Source: Avena insularis (taxonomy: Eukaryota; Streptophyta; Magnoliopsida; Poales; Poaceae). Taken from it: DNA of 64,000 bases. Positions 1 through 11,732 of the stretch are shown here, in pieces (position 1 is the first letter of the stretch; every line of letters begins with the position of its first letter). The notes beneath the pieces were generated by a model. It worked only from the letters and a program-made list of their open reading frames with translations. It was not told where the DNA came from and did not search any database. The stretch covers positions 69,112,992-69,176,991 of the forward strand of contig CM042687.1 in the NCBI GenBank assembly GCA_023614405.1, written 5' to 3'. The position numbers and the translations under genes are program-made.

Positions 1-1034
1 CCCTCCCTCTGCGTAGCCATGCCTCCCTCCCAGAAGCGTTTAGCAGCGACATTGCAGGAGGAGAGAAAATAAAGAGCTCGCCGTGATGGTTTACGCACTG
101 CAAAGTCAAAATATATGATCATGAAGGCTATGCCTGCAGGCGAGGGGTCCTCCGGGAAGGTCTTGTACTTTTTATCCTTAATCGTGTTCTCCAGCATTCT
201 TATTCTCCTTCATCATCATCTTCTTCTCCTTGTTTAGAGCTGGCGGTTCACCGGCAGACATGTTCGCCCCAGTTCCCCGGGTCAGCGAGGTAAGCATTGT
301 ACACTAGGGTTTTTACGACTAGGAATCAGGCTTTCCTGATCTTTTCTGCACCGTCCAGTATTGCATAAAGATCGGTGCTATAACTTCAGATATTGTTTTC
401 CCCATTCCATGATAGGGCTTATACCACATTTTCTTTAGGGTGCACAACACTTCTCCTAGAAGGCACATCGCACGGTGGATACAGCTAGAGATAGTAGGGG
501 AGACGACCATGGTGTGCCTAGACTTTTGACTGTCTACCTCCACTCGTCACTAGGCGCCATCCTCCCTTTCTTCTTCCTCACATGCTCATCCCGCTCCTGC
601 TCCCTCCCTCTGCGCAGCCATGCCTCCCTCCCGGAAGCGTTTAGCAGCGACATTGTGCGAGGAGAGAAAAGAAAGAGCTCACCGTGATGGTTTACACACT
701 ATAGAGTCAAAATATATGATCATGAAGGCTATGCCCGCAGGCGAGGGGTCCTCCGGGTAGGTCTTATACTTCTTCTCCTTAATCGTGTTCTCCAGCATTC
801 TTCTTCTCCTTCACCATCATCTTCTTCTTGTTCAGAGCCGGCGGTTCACTGGCAGACCTGTTCACCCCAGTTTCTTGGGTCAGCGAGGTAAGCACTGTAC
901 ACTAAGGTTTTTACGACTAGGAATCAGGCTTTCCTAACCTTTTCTGCACCGCCCAGTTTTACATAATGCTCACTACTATAACTTTAGATATTGTTTTCCC
1001 CATTCGATGATAGGGCTGAAACCACTTTTTCTTT
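1..1034 (+). repeat. Tandem duplication of a gene 5' end, two ~430-bp units
   Basis: Bases 1-434 and 602-1034 are near copies about 600 bp apart. Each begins in the same CCCTCCCTCTGCG stretch and carries an ATG (19 and 620). Each then has an internal piece ending in a GAG|GTAAGC donor-like site (unit 2 at 885-893) and ends before a pyrimidine tract. Only unit 2 is followed by a good acceptor (CTTTGTCCCAG, to 1041). Bases 435-601 between them are unique. The first unit may start left of the window. Confidence 0.85.
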
Positions 1035-1500
1035 GTCCCAGGAAAAGAAGTCACAAATAAACACTCATGTGGATGCTTGGATTAATGCACGGATAAGCAG
1101 CCACAGGGAGAAAATGTAAACTCAAAAACTCGAATTAGAACGGCTCAAATCAGCTATGAAGAACCTTACTAATGAGCACGACCAGATGAAAAGGGACAAT
1201 GCTGCTTGGGAGAAACTACATAATAAGATCTAAGTCTCGACCCGACGGAATACAACCAGCATCGAGGGCTCTTGAAGGATAATACGAGGCTAATAAATGC
1301 TAATGTCGATATCCGTGTCAATAACATGAACCTGCTTTAGAAGCTCCAGGAATCACTCAATGAGCAGGTCAAGATCAGGCAGGACATGCTCGTATGTCGC
1401 CTACTACTTGAAGAGAAGGAGGAGGAAAACGAGTAGCTCCTCGCCAGGCTTTCCTCGGTACCGATCTACTAAGATGAACTACTATGTGTTTCTATTTTCC
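620..1500 (+). pseudogene. Decayed multi-exon coiled-coil gene, unrecognised
   Basis: I do not recognise the family. The inferred first exon runs from ATG 620 to about 760 and opens MPPSRKRLAATLCEERKERA. The upstream duplicate (ATG 19) has AAG before the GTCTTG donor, where this copy has TAG (758-760). The upstream copy carries its own TAA early in the exon, so each copy has a different disabling mutation. A short middle exon may end at the GAG|GTAAGC site near 887. A clear acceptor at 1040-1041 opens an exon reading EKKSQINTHVDAWINAR and then heptad-rich LERLKSAMKNLTNEHDQMK, followed by stops and a frameshift. A second coiled-coil stretch (LLQKLQESLNEQ-like) continues in another frame to about 1470. 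It could be an accessory gene of a CACTA element, because CACTA termini lie on the far side of element A, but this is inference. Confidence 0.45.
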
Positions 1501-2283
1501 AATTATAAACTGAACTATCCGAACTATATGAGTTGTAGCGGGAGACACCTTTTACGTAGTCTGAAACCTATCTGCTTTCCTATTGTTTCTATCTATTTAT
1601 TCAGAGTTATAGATACTCAAGAAAGCTTCCGATTTATAGTGTGAGAACTCTGCTCTGGACGACCATATATTAATAGTCTTGTCCTGCGAATCGAAAATGC
1701 AGGGCATGGACTACATGCCCCTATTACATCCCGTTTGATCCAGTTTGTCATTCCACCGCAAGAATGGTTCAAACGACGACCTAAACAAGTGTTGCATGAA
1801 ACTGAACGAAACAGGTGTAGGGTTTTTAGGTGCTAACTGAAACTGAACGAAATCTAGAGGTTGTCGACAACAACCTGACGACAACAATAACCTGACGAAA
1901 CTAAACATTAGAAGATGCATAAGATTTAATCAATATAGCATAGAATCCAACATTAACTAAAGGTTCACCTCAAAAAAATGTCTTATCATGTTCCTAATGC
2001 TCAAACCAACTGCAGTGTATGCACTGTATAAATTAACAGTGCATTCAAGCAACTGAATCTTCAAAACAACAAGAACCCACCAATAGTCTACATCTACTAT
2101 CATTATAACTTTAAGTATATGAACCATCACAATATTTAGAATACATATTCATGCTAAGTTTAGGAAGTATCTATAGCAGATCAAACAAAGTAATAGACTC
2201 ACCATAACAAAAGCTACATCAACTTGCATATGAGCATCTGCTGATGCTCAACCATGTAGTGTAGAGAAAGTGAGTGGAATATC
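1501..2283. other. No gene seen; left flank of element A
   Basis: AT-rich sequence with only short chance reading frames. It ends in ATATC (2279-2283), the left copy of the 5-bp target duplication of element A. The right copy is at 32316-32320, so 2283 and 32321 were adjacent before A inserted. Confidence 0.7.
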
Positions 2284-3719
2284 TGATGAGTTCATATTTG
2301 CATCATGATTTATATTATTATTTTGCATTATAGTGGTAGGATCTTGGTATTTTACGGCGTTCACACACACCTTTTATGTTTATTTTTACCAGGATCAGGA
2401 CAGATGATGGATACGATGAACACAATTCTTGGACTAGTTGTATTGGAGAGAAAAGGAGTCAAAAACTGCGTAAATCGCTAATTTGGCAAATATCAGAAAC
2501 ACCAGAAGAAAACCCGAAGTAATTGGATGACACATAAGGTTTAACGACCAACTATATGGCGGGAGCAACTTTTCCGGCTGTATAGTTCCCGCCGTATAGT
2601 TGGCGCTGCTACCGTCTCCTCAAATAGTTTCACCCCATGCAATTGGATCGGAGAGACAACAACTGAACAACCAGAAATCGCCGAAACCTCACCTCCAAAA
2701 GGGATCTAGAGGGGGAACTCATCCACCGGGGATCCATCTTCGCGCTACGCAGATCCAGGAGGCTAAGGCATCGATATTCATCATCAACCGTTGCATCACC
2801 ACCATCTCCATCCATCCCATCTACATCTTGTCTAGATCTTGTTGTAATTTTCGTATTCTTTATGGATTTATACAAGTAATATTCATCTATGATAGATTCC
2901 ATTGTTTTTGCCATGATGTTGATTACCTCCATGTCTGAGTAGATCATTAGTTCTTGGGGAGATGGAGAAACCCTAGCATGATATTGAATTAAGATAAAGT
3001 TTATTATGATATTTATCGCTATGACCATGTGTTAGATTGTCTTCATCTTGATGTTGGAAGAAGTCGACCTCGCAATATTTGCCTTATGTGGGGACTTGAT
3101 GGAGGGAACTACTTGTTGGTAGATGAAGGTGTGCTAGCACTTACAGTGACTATAAAGCTGTTGGCACTCCTCATGTATCAACTTGGGAACCGAAGAAACT
3201 CACGGAACACTATCCATGCCATGGGATACGTCCTACGGGACCAAGTCCCTTAATAGCACAGTAATTCGATTGATGCCGATTGCTATCTGCTATGGTTATG
3301 AGGATGATGTGAGCAGTGGTTGCTGCCTATTCGTCCAAATATGGAGTTCCTCCCACACATAGATAGTTGAGAATGTTCATGATAATAATCTTTACCTTAT
3401 CCCCTCTATAAATTCTAGAGGTGTATCCGCTACTCCCTGAGAATGCTTTTCCCATTGCAGTTTCAAATCTCTTTTACATACATGATAATTATTTTCTGTA
3501 TTAAGTTTATTTTACTTTACTTATTGTTACCTTATACAAAAACCCAAAAACACATTTTACACAACACTCGCATTTTATCTTGTTACTTAGAACATTATTT
3601 AGCATTTATATTTTAGTATTTACTTCCAGAGTTATTAGACTTCAGACTCTTGCTCCCTGTGGGATCGATATCTTTATTTCGAAACCAGCTACAAATGATC
3701 TGTGCACTTGCAGTCATCA
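2284..3719 (+). repeat. 5' LTR of element A
   Basis: About 1,436 bp, starting TGATGAGTTCATATTTGCAT and ending TTGCAGTCATCA. It aligns along its length with 10762-11732 plus 31893-32315 and with both LTRs of B. The 3' copy lacks a ~35-bp stretch present here near 2730-2765. A palindrome cluster sits at 2541-2605. Confidence 0.95.
2541..2605 (+). repeat. Palindromic GTATAG motif cluster in the LTR of A
   Basis: A forward motif CCAACTATATGGCGGGA (from 2548) is followed by two inverted versions, CCGGCTGTATAGTTCC and CCCGCCGTATAGTTGGCG (to about 2605). The first and last can pair as a ~17-bp stem. The other LTRs of this family have the cluster at 11018-11088, 11987-12056 and 30709-30775. Confidence 0.85.
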
Positions 3720-3729
3720 AGCTTTTTTC

Positions 3730-3747
3730 TGGCGCCGTTGCCGGCGA
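3730..3747 (+). other. Primer binding site of A, tRNA-Asp type
   Basis: TGGCGCCGTTGCCGGCGA starts 10 bases after the LTR. It matches the complement of the 3' end of plant tRNA-Asp(GUC), whose reverse complement begins TGGCGCCGTTGCCGGGGA, with one mismatch. Confidence 0.9.
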
Positions 3748-3830
3748 GCTAAGAATTGTAGGTATTTTAGTTTATTATTATTTATTTTAGTCCTGCTAAG
3801 TTTTGTTTTGAGTTATAGGTTTCCACCAAT

Positions 3831-4625
3831 ATGATGGAGTTTGAGCATTTGACTAGTGCTAACCCACTCAGCCACTTTGGAGGCCCTATGATATTAATAA
3901 AAGAGACAACTCTGACGAGAAGACAAGGGGGTTTGAAATAAATCCTCTACTACTTGGTATTATACACAAGAATAAATTTACTGGAGATGAAGAATACCCT
4001 GATCCATATGAGCATATTGCATGCTTCAAGGATATATGTGGAACTTTTCAATTACCGGGGTATACTGCTAATGAGGTAAGGCTGAAACTCTTTAGTCAGA
4101 CTTTCACTAGCACAACTCTCTCATGGTATAGATCTTTACCCCTAGACGCCACTACTACCTGGGATAATTTAGCTTGTGAGTTTCTAGCCAAGTATTATCC
4201 ATTATCAAAATGTTTTGTAATCAGGCGTCTTATAATGACTTGGTGGAACCGTCCTAATGAAGGGCTAGTAAGAGCTTATATAAGATTTAAAGATTTACTT
4301 AATCAATATTATCATCATGATTTTCCTGAATGGTATCTATTGCATATCTTTTATAGTAGTTTAATTGAACCTAATAAAATTGAACTAGACTCTTGCACGA
4401 GAGGAACTTTTATGAATCTTCCCATAACTAAAGCTTGGGCTTTACTTAATAGAATTCTCGACCATAGAGTTTCATGGAATTTTGGTCTAGGAAGCGAAGG
4501 AGGCATATAAATAGATTATGATTGTATTCATGACTATAATAAAAAAGGGCCATGCTAATGAATTATCTAAAGAACTTTACTTGGATTCAGATCTTGTGTT
4601 GCATGTTGTTAAAGCTTTTACATAA
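3831..4625 (+). pseudogene. gag of element A (capsid-like), broken
   Basis: This is the structural gag protein that forms the cytoplasmic particle packaging element RNA. ATG 3831 opens MMEFEHLTSANPLSHF. A one-base loss relative to B near 3870-3900 shifts the frame. The correct frame resumes at about 3932 (FEINPLLLGI) and stays open to TAA 4508-4510. It contains the plant gag landmarks DPYEHIACFKDICGTF, a TTLSWYRSLP segment and a YIRFKDLL helix. A second TAA at 4623-4625 lies just before the protease region. Both TAA codons are at the same sites in B (13930-13932 and 14044-14046). A one-base insertion near 4548 separates the two stops in A. No zinc knuckle was seen. Confidence 0.85.
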
Positions 4626-5624
4626 CATATCAAAGCTCCAAAAGAGGGTTCAGTCAAGTATGATCCACCACCCGAACATGAAAAGAAAAGAGAAGTTAAA
4701 GCAACACTAGCCTCCCTGGAACCAATGTATGAGATACCTTTCCCTAACAATGTGCAAAAGCATATTTTGGAATATGAACAGGTCAAAGCAGTACAGGAAA
4801 AGAAGGAAGAGGAAAGTGTGCCAAAAGTTGAAGAACATCTTGATGAAACCAAATATGAAGAGGTAACCAAGGAAGCAATTATGGCTATGTATGCATATTG
4901 CAACATAGTTAAACTAGATAAAGAGACTTCCGTATTGGTAGAAGGTAAAAAGGTAAAAGATGTAGGTAAGCCTATTCTTACCTGCATATTTAAAGAAACC
5001 TTGCATTATGGTTTGTGTGATCTTGGCACCGAAGTTAGTATTATATCTTATGATTTTTATTTAGAAATAAAAGAAGAGATAGTACCGGATACAATAGAAA
5101 ATACTGATATGACAATCATGTTAGCCAACAAAACTCTTAGAATTCCAATGGGAGTAGTTGAAGATGTATCTGCCACAATTAGCAATAAAACTTACCCTAT
5201 TGATTTTGTAGTTGTTTATATTCCAGCTGACACTCTTTTCCCAATTATATTTGGAAGAAACTTTTTGAGTGATGTAGGTGCCACTATTGATTTCAAAAAG
5301 GAGATTGTATCTTTTAAGCTCGGGGAAGCGGAAAAAGAATTCCACTTTTCCAAATTTAAAGAAAGATCTCTACAAATACAAGTAGAAGAGAAAGAGAAAA
5401 CAATTAAGGAATGGCAACTCTCTTTAGTAATCAAGAAGAAGAAAAAAAATGAAAACTCAAATTATGAAGAAATAATTATGGAGGACAAGTCCCTAGGAGA
5501 ACCAGAAAGTGAATTAGATTCATTTACCATTTTAGGGTCTCCAACTGATGAAGCTTTTGAAGAGCCAGAAAAGAGAGGGGATGAAGAATTACCACCCCTA
5601 GAAATGAATAATTTACCAGATAAT
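4626..5624 (+). pseudogene. gag C-terminus and aspartic protease of A, cut by solo LTR C
   Basis: The frame is open from just after TAA 4625 until the LTR insertion; the TGA at 5625-5627 belongs to the inserted LTR. The first ~100 codons are a charged linker with a KREVKATLASLEP segment shared with B. The protease follows with active-site region CDLGTEVSIIS at about 5022-5050, where the usual plant motif is DLGASVS. Downstream is the flap-like segment and FGRNFLSDVGATIDF (about 5252-5296), matching the retropepsin C-terminal motif. The rest is an acidic linker into RT. The enzyme would cleave the element polyprotein inside the particle. The reading frame resumes at 7009 after the LTR, showing that protease and RT were one continuous frame. 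Confidence 0.85.
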
Positions 5625-7003
5625 TGATGACCCACAAGTATAGCGGATCGCAACAGTCTTCGCGAGTAGTACCACCGAATTTATTGATTCGACACAAGGG
5701 GAGCCAAAGAATACTTGCGAGCCTTAACAACTAAGTTGTCAGTTTAGCTGCACCTGGAAATAGTTCTTGCTCACAGAAGTTTATCAGTAGCAACAGTTTG
5801 TAGTAGAAATAGCAAAGCAACATCAACAACAACAACAACAGTGAAACAATAGCAATAATAATAGTAACGGTAACAGTAGGATTTGAGTGCGGTAGGCATA
5901 TGGATGGATGGACGGGCGTTGCATGGACGAGTCTAAACATGTAACTTCAAGAACTAGGGAATTGCAGATAAATAATAACAAGCATCCAAGTACTAAACAA
6001 TCCTAGGCATGTGTTCCAAATATAGTCATACGTGCTCGCAATGAGAACTTGCACAACATCTTCTGTCCAGCCAGCCCGTGGCAGAGGGGCCTCTAGTGAA
6101 CTACTGGCAATTAAGGTGCTCCTTTTAATAGAGCACCGGAGCAAAGCATTAACACTCCATGAACACATGTGATCCTCACACCAGCCATCCCTCGTTGTCC
6201 CAATTATTGTCACTTTGGGGCCTTTGGATCCGGACAATGATATGTGTACACAACTTGCAGATAATATCACAAACAATACTATCATAATGATTCAATAATA
6301 AGTTCAGATATGAGATCATGGCACTCGGGCCCTAGTGACAAGCATTAAGCACAACAAGTTGCAAAAAAGTCAAATAGCACTAATAGAGATACTAGGCACT
6401 ATGCCCTAACAGATCTTATTCGATTACATGATAGAACTCATCCAATCCCTACCATCCCCAAGCCTATAGCGGGGGATTACTCACTCATGGATGAGGGAAA
6501 CATCGGTGGTTGATGGAGATGCGTTGGTGATGACGATGACGATGATCCTCTCCAAATTCCCCGTCTCGGCAGGGTGCCAGAACGGAGTTTCTGGATCCGA
6601 ATCTTGGTTTCTGGTGGCGGCGGCGGAGCGGAACTCTTTCTAGAAAACTATCAAACCCCCCTCGGTTTTTAGGTCGAAAGGCAACTTATAGGCGCAGAGG
6701 GAGGCAATGAGCTGCCTAGGGTGGCCACACCCCCTCCAGTCTTGGTCGGGTGGGCGTGCAGGGTGGTATGGCCCCCAGACCTCCTCTGTCTCCCCTTCCG
6801 CTCGTGGATCTTCTGGTGAAAAATAGTTTTTGGCATATTTTCCGGGATTTTTCCTGATAGTTGATTTTCGCACAAAAACAAGACACCAAGGTAATTCTGC
6901 TGAAAACAACGTTAGTCCATGTTAGTTGTATCCAAATCACATAAGTTTAGAGGAGAAACAATAGCAAAGTGTTCGAGAAAGTAGATACGTTTTGGACGTA
7001 TCA
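5625..7003 (-). mobile_element. Solo LTR C (D/F gypsy family)
   Basis: This 1,379-bp LTR reads TGATACGTCCAAAACGTATC...CTTGTGGGTCATCA on the minus strand and aligns with the LTRs of D, F and G. It is flanked by ATAAT at 5620-5624 and 7004-7008. No primer site, polypurine tract or interior is attached. Intra-element LTR recombination after a full insertion into A's pol gene explains this. Confidence 0.94.
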
Positions 7004-7008
7004 ATAAT

Positions 7009-8499
7009 CTTAAATGTAGATTTTTGGACAATACTAATAAATTCCCTGTTATTATTAGTGCTAAACTTTCAGGAGATGAAGAAGAAGAACTCATGAAAGT
7101 ACTAAAGGAGCATCGCAAGGCCTTTGGGTACTTGATGGATGATTTGAAGGGCATTAGTCCTATGATAACCGTCCATCGAATATTTATGGAGGAAGGTGCT
7201 AAACCAGTTGCAGAATTCAATAGACGGCTGAAGCCTGAAATGAAGGAAGTGGTAAGAAAAGAAATAGTATGCCTACTGGATGCAGATATAATCTATCCTG
7301 TAAAAGAAAGTGAATGGATAAGTCCTGTTCATTGTGTTCCTAAGAAGGGCAGTTTTACTGTTGTTCCTAATGAAAACAATGAATTGATACCTACTAGAAC
7401 TATTGTTGGACATAGGATGTATATAGATTTCAGGAAATTGAATAAAGAAACTAGGAAGGATCACTATCCTTTACCGTTCATAGATCAAACTTTAGGGAGG
7501 TTAGCAAACCACACTCATTTTTGCTACTTGGACGGATACTCTGGTTTTTCCCAAATAGTTGTTCATCATGATGATGAACTTAAAACAACTTTTATTAGTC
7601 CGTATGGTTTACATGCTTACTGACGCATGCCTTTTGGTTTATGTAATGCTCCAACTACTTTTCAAAGATGCATGCCTGCTATTTTTGCAGATTTTATAGA
7701 ACTGATAATGGAAGTATTTATGGATGACTTTTTTGTCTATGGAACTTCATTTACTAGTTGCTTGGATAATCTCAAAAGATTTTGGAAGCATTGCGAAGAA
7801 ACCAATCTTGTTCTAAACTGGGAGAAGTGCCATTTCATGGTCAAAGAAGCTATAGTCCTTGGACATAAGGTATCAGGTAAGGGTATTGAAGTAGACCGAG
7901 CTAAGGTTGAAGCAATAGAGAGAATACCACAACCTAGGGATATAAAAGGTATAAGAAGTTTCCTTGGTGATGTGGGTTTTTATAGAAGGTTCATTAAAAA
8001 TTTCTCTAGGATTTCCAAACCTTTAACTAACCTGTTGCAAAAAGGAGTAAGATTTCATTTTGATCATAAATGCCTTATTGCCTTTGATAAACTTAAATAT
8101 GCTTTATCCCATGCTCCAAGTATTAAACCACCTACTTGGGATATGGCTTTTGATTTAATATGTGAAGCTAGTGATGATGCTATAGGAGTAACTCTGGGAC
8201 AACATATAGGTCGGAGATTTAATATTATACATCATGCTAGTAGAACTCTTAATAGTTCTCAAAAGAATTATCCTAAGGAAGAAAGAGAACGTTTTGCTAT
8301 ATTTTTCTCTTGCGATAAATTTTGTTCTTATATAGTTGATGCAAAATTAAGAGTTCATATGGATCGTGATGGCTTAAAAGAACTACTTGAGAAAAAAAAT
8401 CATAAGCCAAGACTAATACGTTTACTTCAAGAATTTGTGTTGTTGATTATGCAAAGGCAAGAAATAAAGATGTTGGATGCAGTTTCCATATTTGCCTAG
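7009..8499 (+). pseudogene. Reverse transcriptase and RNase H of element A, broken
   Basis: This copies element RNA into DNA and degrades the RNA strand. From 7009 the frame gives the pre-RT linker, then RT: REIVCLLDADIIYPV-like fingers, WISPVHCVPKK, a YIDFRKLNKETRKDHYPLPF segment, CYLDGYSGFSQI, a TGA at 7621-7623, RMPFGLCNAPTTFQ, and the catalytic box FMDD (7717-7728) in place of YVDD. The thumb/connection FLGDVGFYRRFIKNFS and an RNase H start (CEASDDAIGV, HHASRTLNSSQKNY) follow. The frame is lost near 8440, with a remnant SIFA where LSRL is usual. The element then goes straight to ERNFSTGDF-like residues and stops. The integrase expected next (HHCC finger, DD35E core) is absent, so A could not integrate by its own enzyme. 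Confidence 0.9.
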
Positions 8500-8755
8500 C
8501 AAAACACCAATTTTATTGAGAGGAACTTTAGTACTGGTGATTTTCGTTTATGAGAATTATTAGATGAACTAAGGTCAATTCCTCCCAAAAAGAAGAAGTC
8601 CTTGTTGTTGGAGGAGCATGTCACCCCGACTAAATAAATGGTAGGTGGAAGCTAAGTTTTCTTTCTTTAATAAGTGATTTATCTTCATAGTTTTTACTTC
8701 TGATTTTTTTGCCTTTGAATTCCTCTTGTTTTTCTGAAGTTTCCAAGGGGTTTTA
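8500..8755 (+). other. pol tail remnant of A, no domain
   Basis: A short segment after RNase H reads ERNFSTGDFRL-stop-ELLDELRSIPPKKKK and then stops. It looks like the linker that normally precedes integrase, joined directly to non-coding spacer. Confidence 0.5.
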
Positions 8756-9083
8756 CTAACTATACGGTCGCAACTATACGGCCAGAGAAAAATCTCCCGC
8801 CGTATAATTGGTCGTTAAAGGTATTGTATCCCTTTCCCGAATATTTTTCTGGCGTCCGGAAACTATACGACCAAACAATACGGATGGAGAAAAAACCTCC
8901 TGCCGTATAGTTGGTCGTTAAAACTTCTAGATTATCCATCCCATTTTTCCGTTTTTATTCATGTAAAAAATGGTTTTGTCGGTTCCAAATTGGTAACATG
9001 GACTCGAGATATTTGGAAATATCTGCCCAGAACTAACTATACAGCTGGAGCTATACGAGCCACGCCCATATAGTTGGTCATTA
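8756..9083 (+). repeat. Palindromic GTATAG array in the 3' spacer of A
   Basis: At least seven copies of AACTATACGRCC or its inverse GCCGTATAGTTGGTCGTTA alternate here: forward near 8756, 8771, 8860, 9034 and 9051; inverse near 8800, 8902 and 9066. They form three forward/inverse groups able to fold as hairpins. The same 20-mer, inverted (TTTAACGACCAACTATACGG), occurs in the LTRs. Confidence 0.85.
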
Positions 9084-9389
9084 CGTGGTAGGACTTCTCC
9101 AAATCCGTGATTTCTTTCCCTGCTCTATTAAGATTTTTCTTGGGCATGAATTTGATGTTTGTCACGAGTTTTAACGATGTTTGCCCCATCTTATATACTG
9201 CCATTGTGTCTCTCTCTAATCATAATCACTAGGAACCAATCTACCTCTTGTTCATACGTGAGGACACACAACTATAGAGCAACCAAGTGACATGAAGCCA
9301 AGGAGAGAAGTTCCTATGGAGACCGGGAGCAATAGAAAGCAAAACAAGGAGATCAAGAATATCCCTATGGAGATCCTCGACGCCAACAA

Positions 9390-9596
9390 ATGACGCCGGA
9401 AGAGGGAGTTGAAGCCCTTGAGCTGAAGATTGAAGAGATGTATAAGGAGGCGCTAGGGACACCCAACCATCTTCGGTTGCTGCGACTTTATCTTGATAAA
9501 CTTGATGAAGATATTAAGAAGACAACCGAATCAGGTTTTTCTATGAGTTTTATGGCAATACAAACCCTACAAAATAACAATGAACTCATTAAATAA
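9390..9596 (+). CDS. Small 3' accessory ORF of element A, unrecognised
   Basis: A 68-codon frame (MTPEEGVEALELKIEEMYKE...) lies between pol and the 3' LTR. It is acidic and helix-prone, with a heptad-like pattern over residues 8-50, and recalls the coiled-coil tail of the 3' ORF of B (28668-29404). The coding-like sequence may begin further left, at ATG 9291, where an open stretch ends in TGA at 9391-9393. It may continue right past TAA 9594-9596, where NIFYKLRIKELEAVNQSL is readable. It therefore looks like a remnant of a longer accessory ORF. The function is unknown, and there is no membrane segment or known motif. Flanking spacer sequence is well conserved between A and B, but this ORF is not. 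Confidence 0.45.
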   Translation: MTPEEGVEALELKIEEMYKEALGTPNHLRLLRLYLDKLDEDIKKTTESGFSMSFMAIQTLQNNNELIK

Positions 9597-9790
9597 CAAG
9601 TGAAAGTGTTGAACATGAATAATATTTTCTACAAGCTGCGTATTAAAGAACTAGAGGCTGTCAATCAATCTCTCTGTCTCAGGCTGGCCCGTCAAGGGAA
9701 TATACCACGTGCCATGTCTCCACAGTGATCTACAACAATCACGGTATCAAATAATCACGAGGGATTATTTGATCCCGCCTGGCTTGATTC

Positions 9791-9806
9791 CAAGCTTGGG
9801 GAGATC
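9791..9806 (+). other. Internal polypurine-tract-like copy in A
   Basis: CAAGCTTGGGGAGATC lies about 960 bp upstream of the 3' LTR in the sense orientation. It resembles the tract AGCTTGGGGAAG found directly before the 3' LTR of B. B has the same internal copy at 29471-29486. Confidence 0.5.
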
Positions 9807-9839
9807 TTTAAGACCTTGTAATCTATCTTATAAGTTTTA

Positions 9840-10761
9840 CATTACTATTTTAAGCTTTGCATTAGTTTGAGTTTAGAAATAAAGCTTGCATCATTAGAAT
9901 TCCCTTCAGGAATAGTCGATCCCTTTTATGAAATTCCAAGTTTATTATCATATATGGAGCATTACTGAGTTTGTGCTTGTCTTACTAGATATATGAATGG
10001 CTTGAGTATAATTTTACTTGCACTTGATGATAGCAATAGGAGTCTTCCACACCATTGGTACTAATGGAACATACAAAGATAATTTGGTCAATATGTTGTA
10101 AGTTCATGGTTTGATTTACACAGGAAAAATTATCTAATGAATTAGAGTTGAAAAAGAAACCTTGAACAAAGGAAAATTAAAAGTATTATCAAATTAGAGT
10201 GGGAACAAGACGAGGTAGAATATTCAAGCTATAAAGATGCTTTATATACAATTGGAATTTGCTAATTAAGATCGTTAAACTTTGAATTCCTACATGAAGT
10301 GGAATGTATGGCTAGCTCATTTGCACAACACTCAAACAAAAAGTGTGAGCATATATATATATATATATAAAGAAAGAAGAAAAAGAGCGAATGTGCAAAG
10401 AGCAAATAGGTATTGTAGTAAGACAAAGAAACGTTTGAGATTTTGAATCCCAAGTGAATATGTTAATCCTAAAACACTTGGGACTACCTTGCTAACTCAT
10501 TCAGTCGAACTGAATACTTTTACATCATGTTGAGAGTAATCTTTTATGAACTGTTAAATGCTAAGGTGTGGAAGCCTGCTAATATTATTCGGATGGTTTG
10601 AGTAAGGTAATATTCATAAACTTATTCCTATGTATCATATATGATAAACACATGCTGCAACTGCCTCATTTATTTTAATCGACTCAACTTCATGAATATG
10701 AGGATCACATCCGTTAAGCTAAAATTTCTCGGGACGAGTAAGAGTCTAAGATTGGGAAAGT
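9840..10761 (+). other. 3' untranslated spacer of A with (AT)n and polypurine tract
   Basis: No gene is seen. The stretch is AT-rich and closely matches 29520-30457 of B. It holds an (AT)9 run at 10351-10369. It ends in GTCTAAGATTGGGAAAGTT, a mutated polypurine tract adjoining the 3' LTR. Confidence 0.75.
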
Positions 10762-11732
10762 TTATGAGTGCATATTTGCATCATGATTTATATTATTATT
10801 TTGCATTGTAGTGGTAGGATCTTGGTATTTTACGGTGTTCGCATGCAGATTTTATGTTTATTTTCACCAGGATCAGGACAGATGATGGATACGATGGACA
10901 CAATTCTTGGACCAGTTGTATTGGAGCGAAAAGGAGTCAAAAACTACGTAAATCACTAATTTGGGAAATATAAATAACACCAGAAGAAAACACGAAGCGA
11001 TTGGAGGACACAGAAGGTTTAACGACCAACTATACATCGGGAGCAACTTTTCCGGCCGTATAGTTCCCGTCGTATAGTTGGTGCCGCCATTGCCTCCTCA
11101 AATAGTTTCACCCCATGCAACTGGATTGGAGAGATGGCATACGAAACGACCAGAAATCGCCGAAACCTCACCTCCAGAAGGGATCTGGAGGGGGAACTCA
11201 TCCATCGGGAGGCATCGATCTTCATCATCAACCGCTGCATCACCACCATCTCCATCCATCCCATCTACATCTTGTTGTAATTTCCATACTCGTTGTGAAT
11301 TTATACAAATACTATTCATCTATAATATATTCCATTGTTTTTGCCATGATGTTTATTGCCTCCATGTCTGAGTAGATCATTAGTTCTTGGGGAGATGGAG
11401 ATACCCTAGCATGAGATTGAAATAAGATAACGTTTATTATGATATTCATCGCTGTGACCATGTGTTAGATTGTCTTCATCTTGATGTTGGGAGAAGTCGA
11501 CCTCTCAATATTTGCCTCTTGTGGGGACTTGATGGAGGGAACTACTTGTTGGTAGACGAAGGTGTGCTAGCACTTACAGTGACTATTAAGATATTTGCAC
11601 TCCTTACGTATCAACTTGGGAACCGAGGAAACTCACGGAACACTATCCATGCCATGGGATACGACCTACGGGATCAAGTCCCTTAATAGCGTAGTAATTC
11701 GATTGATGTCGATTGCTGTCTGCTATGGTTAT
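10762..11732 (+). repeat. 3' LTR of element A, left part
   Basis: Starts TTATGAGTGCATATTTGCAT (mutated from TGATGAG). It runs until element B interrupts it after GCTATGGTTAT. The right part resumes at 31893 with GAGGATGACGTGAGCAG, matching the uninterrupted order at 3293-3320 of the 5' LTR. GTTAT at 11728-11732 is the left target duplication of B. Confidence 0.94.
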
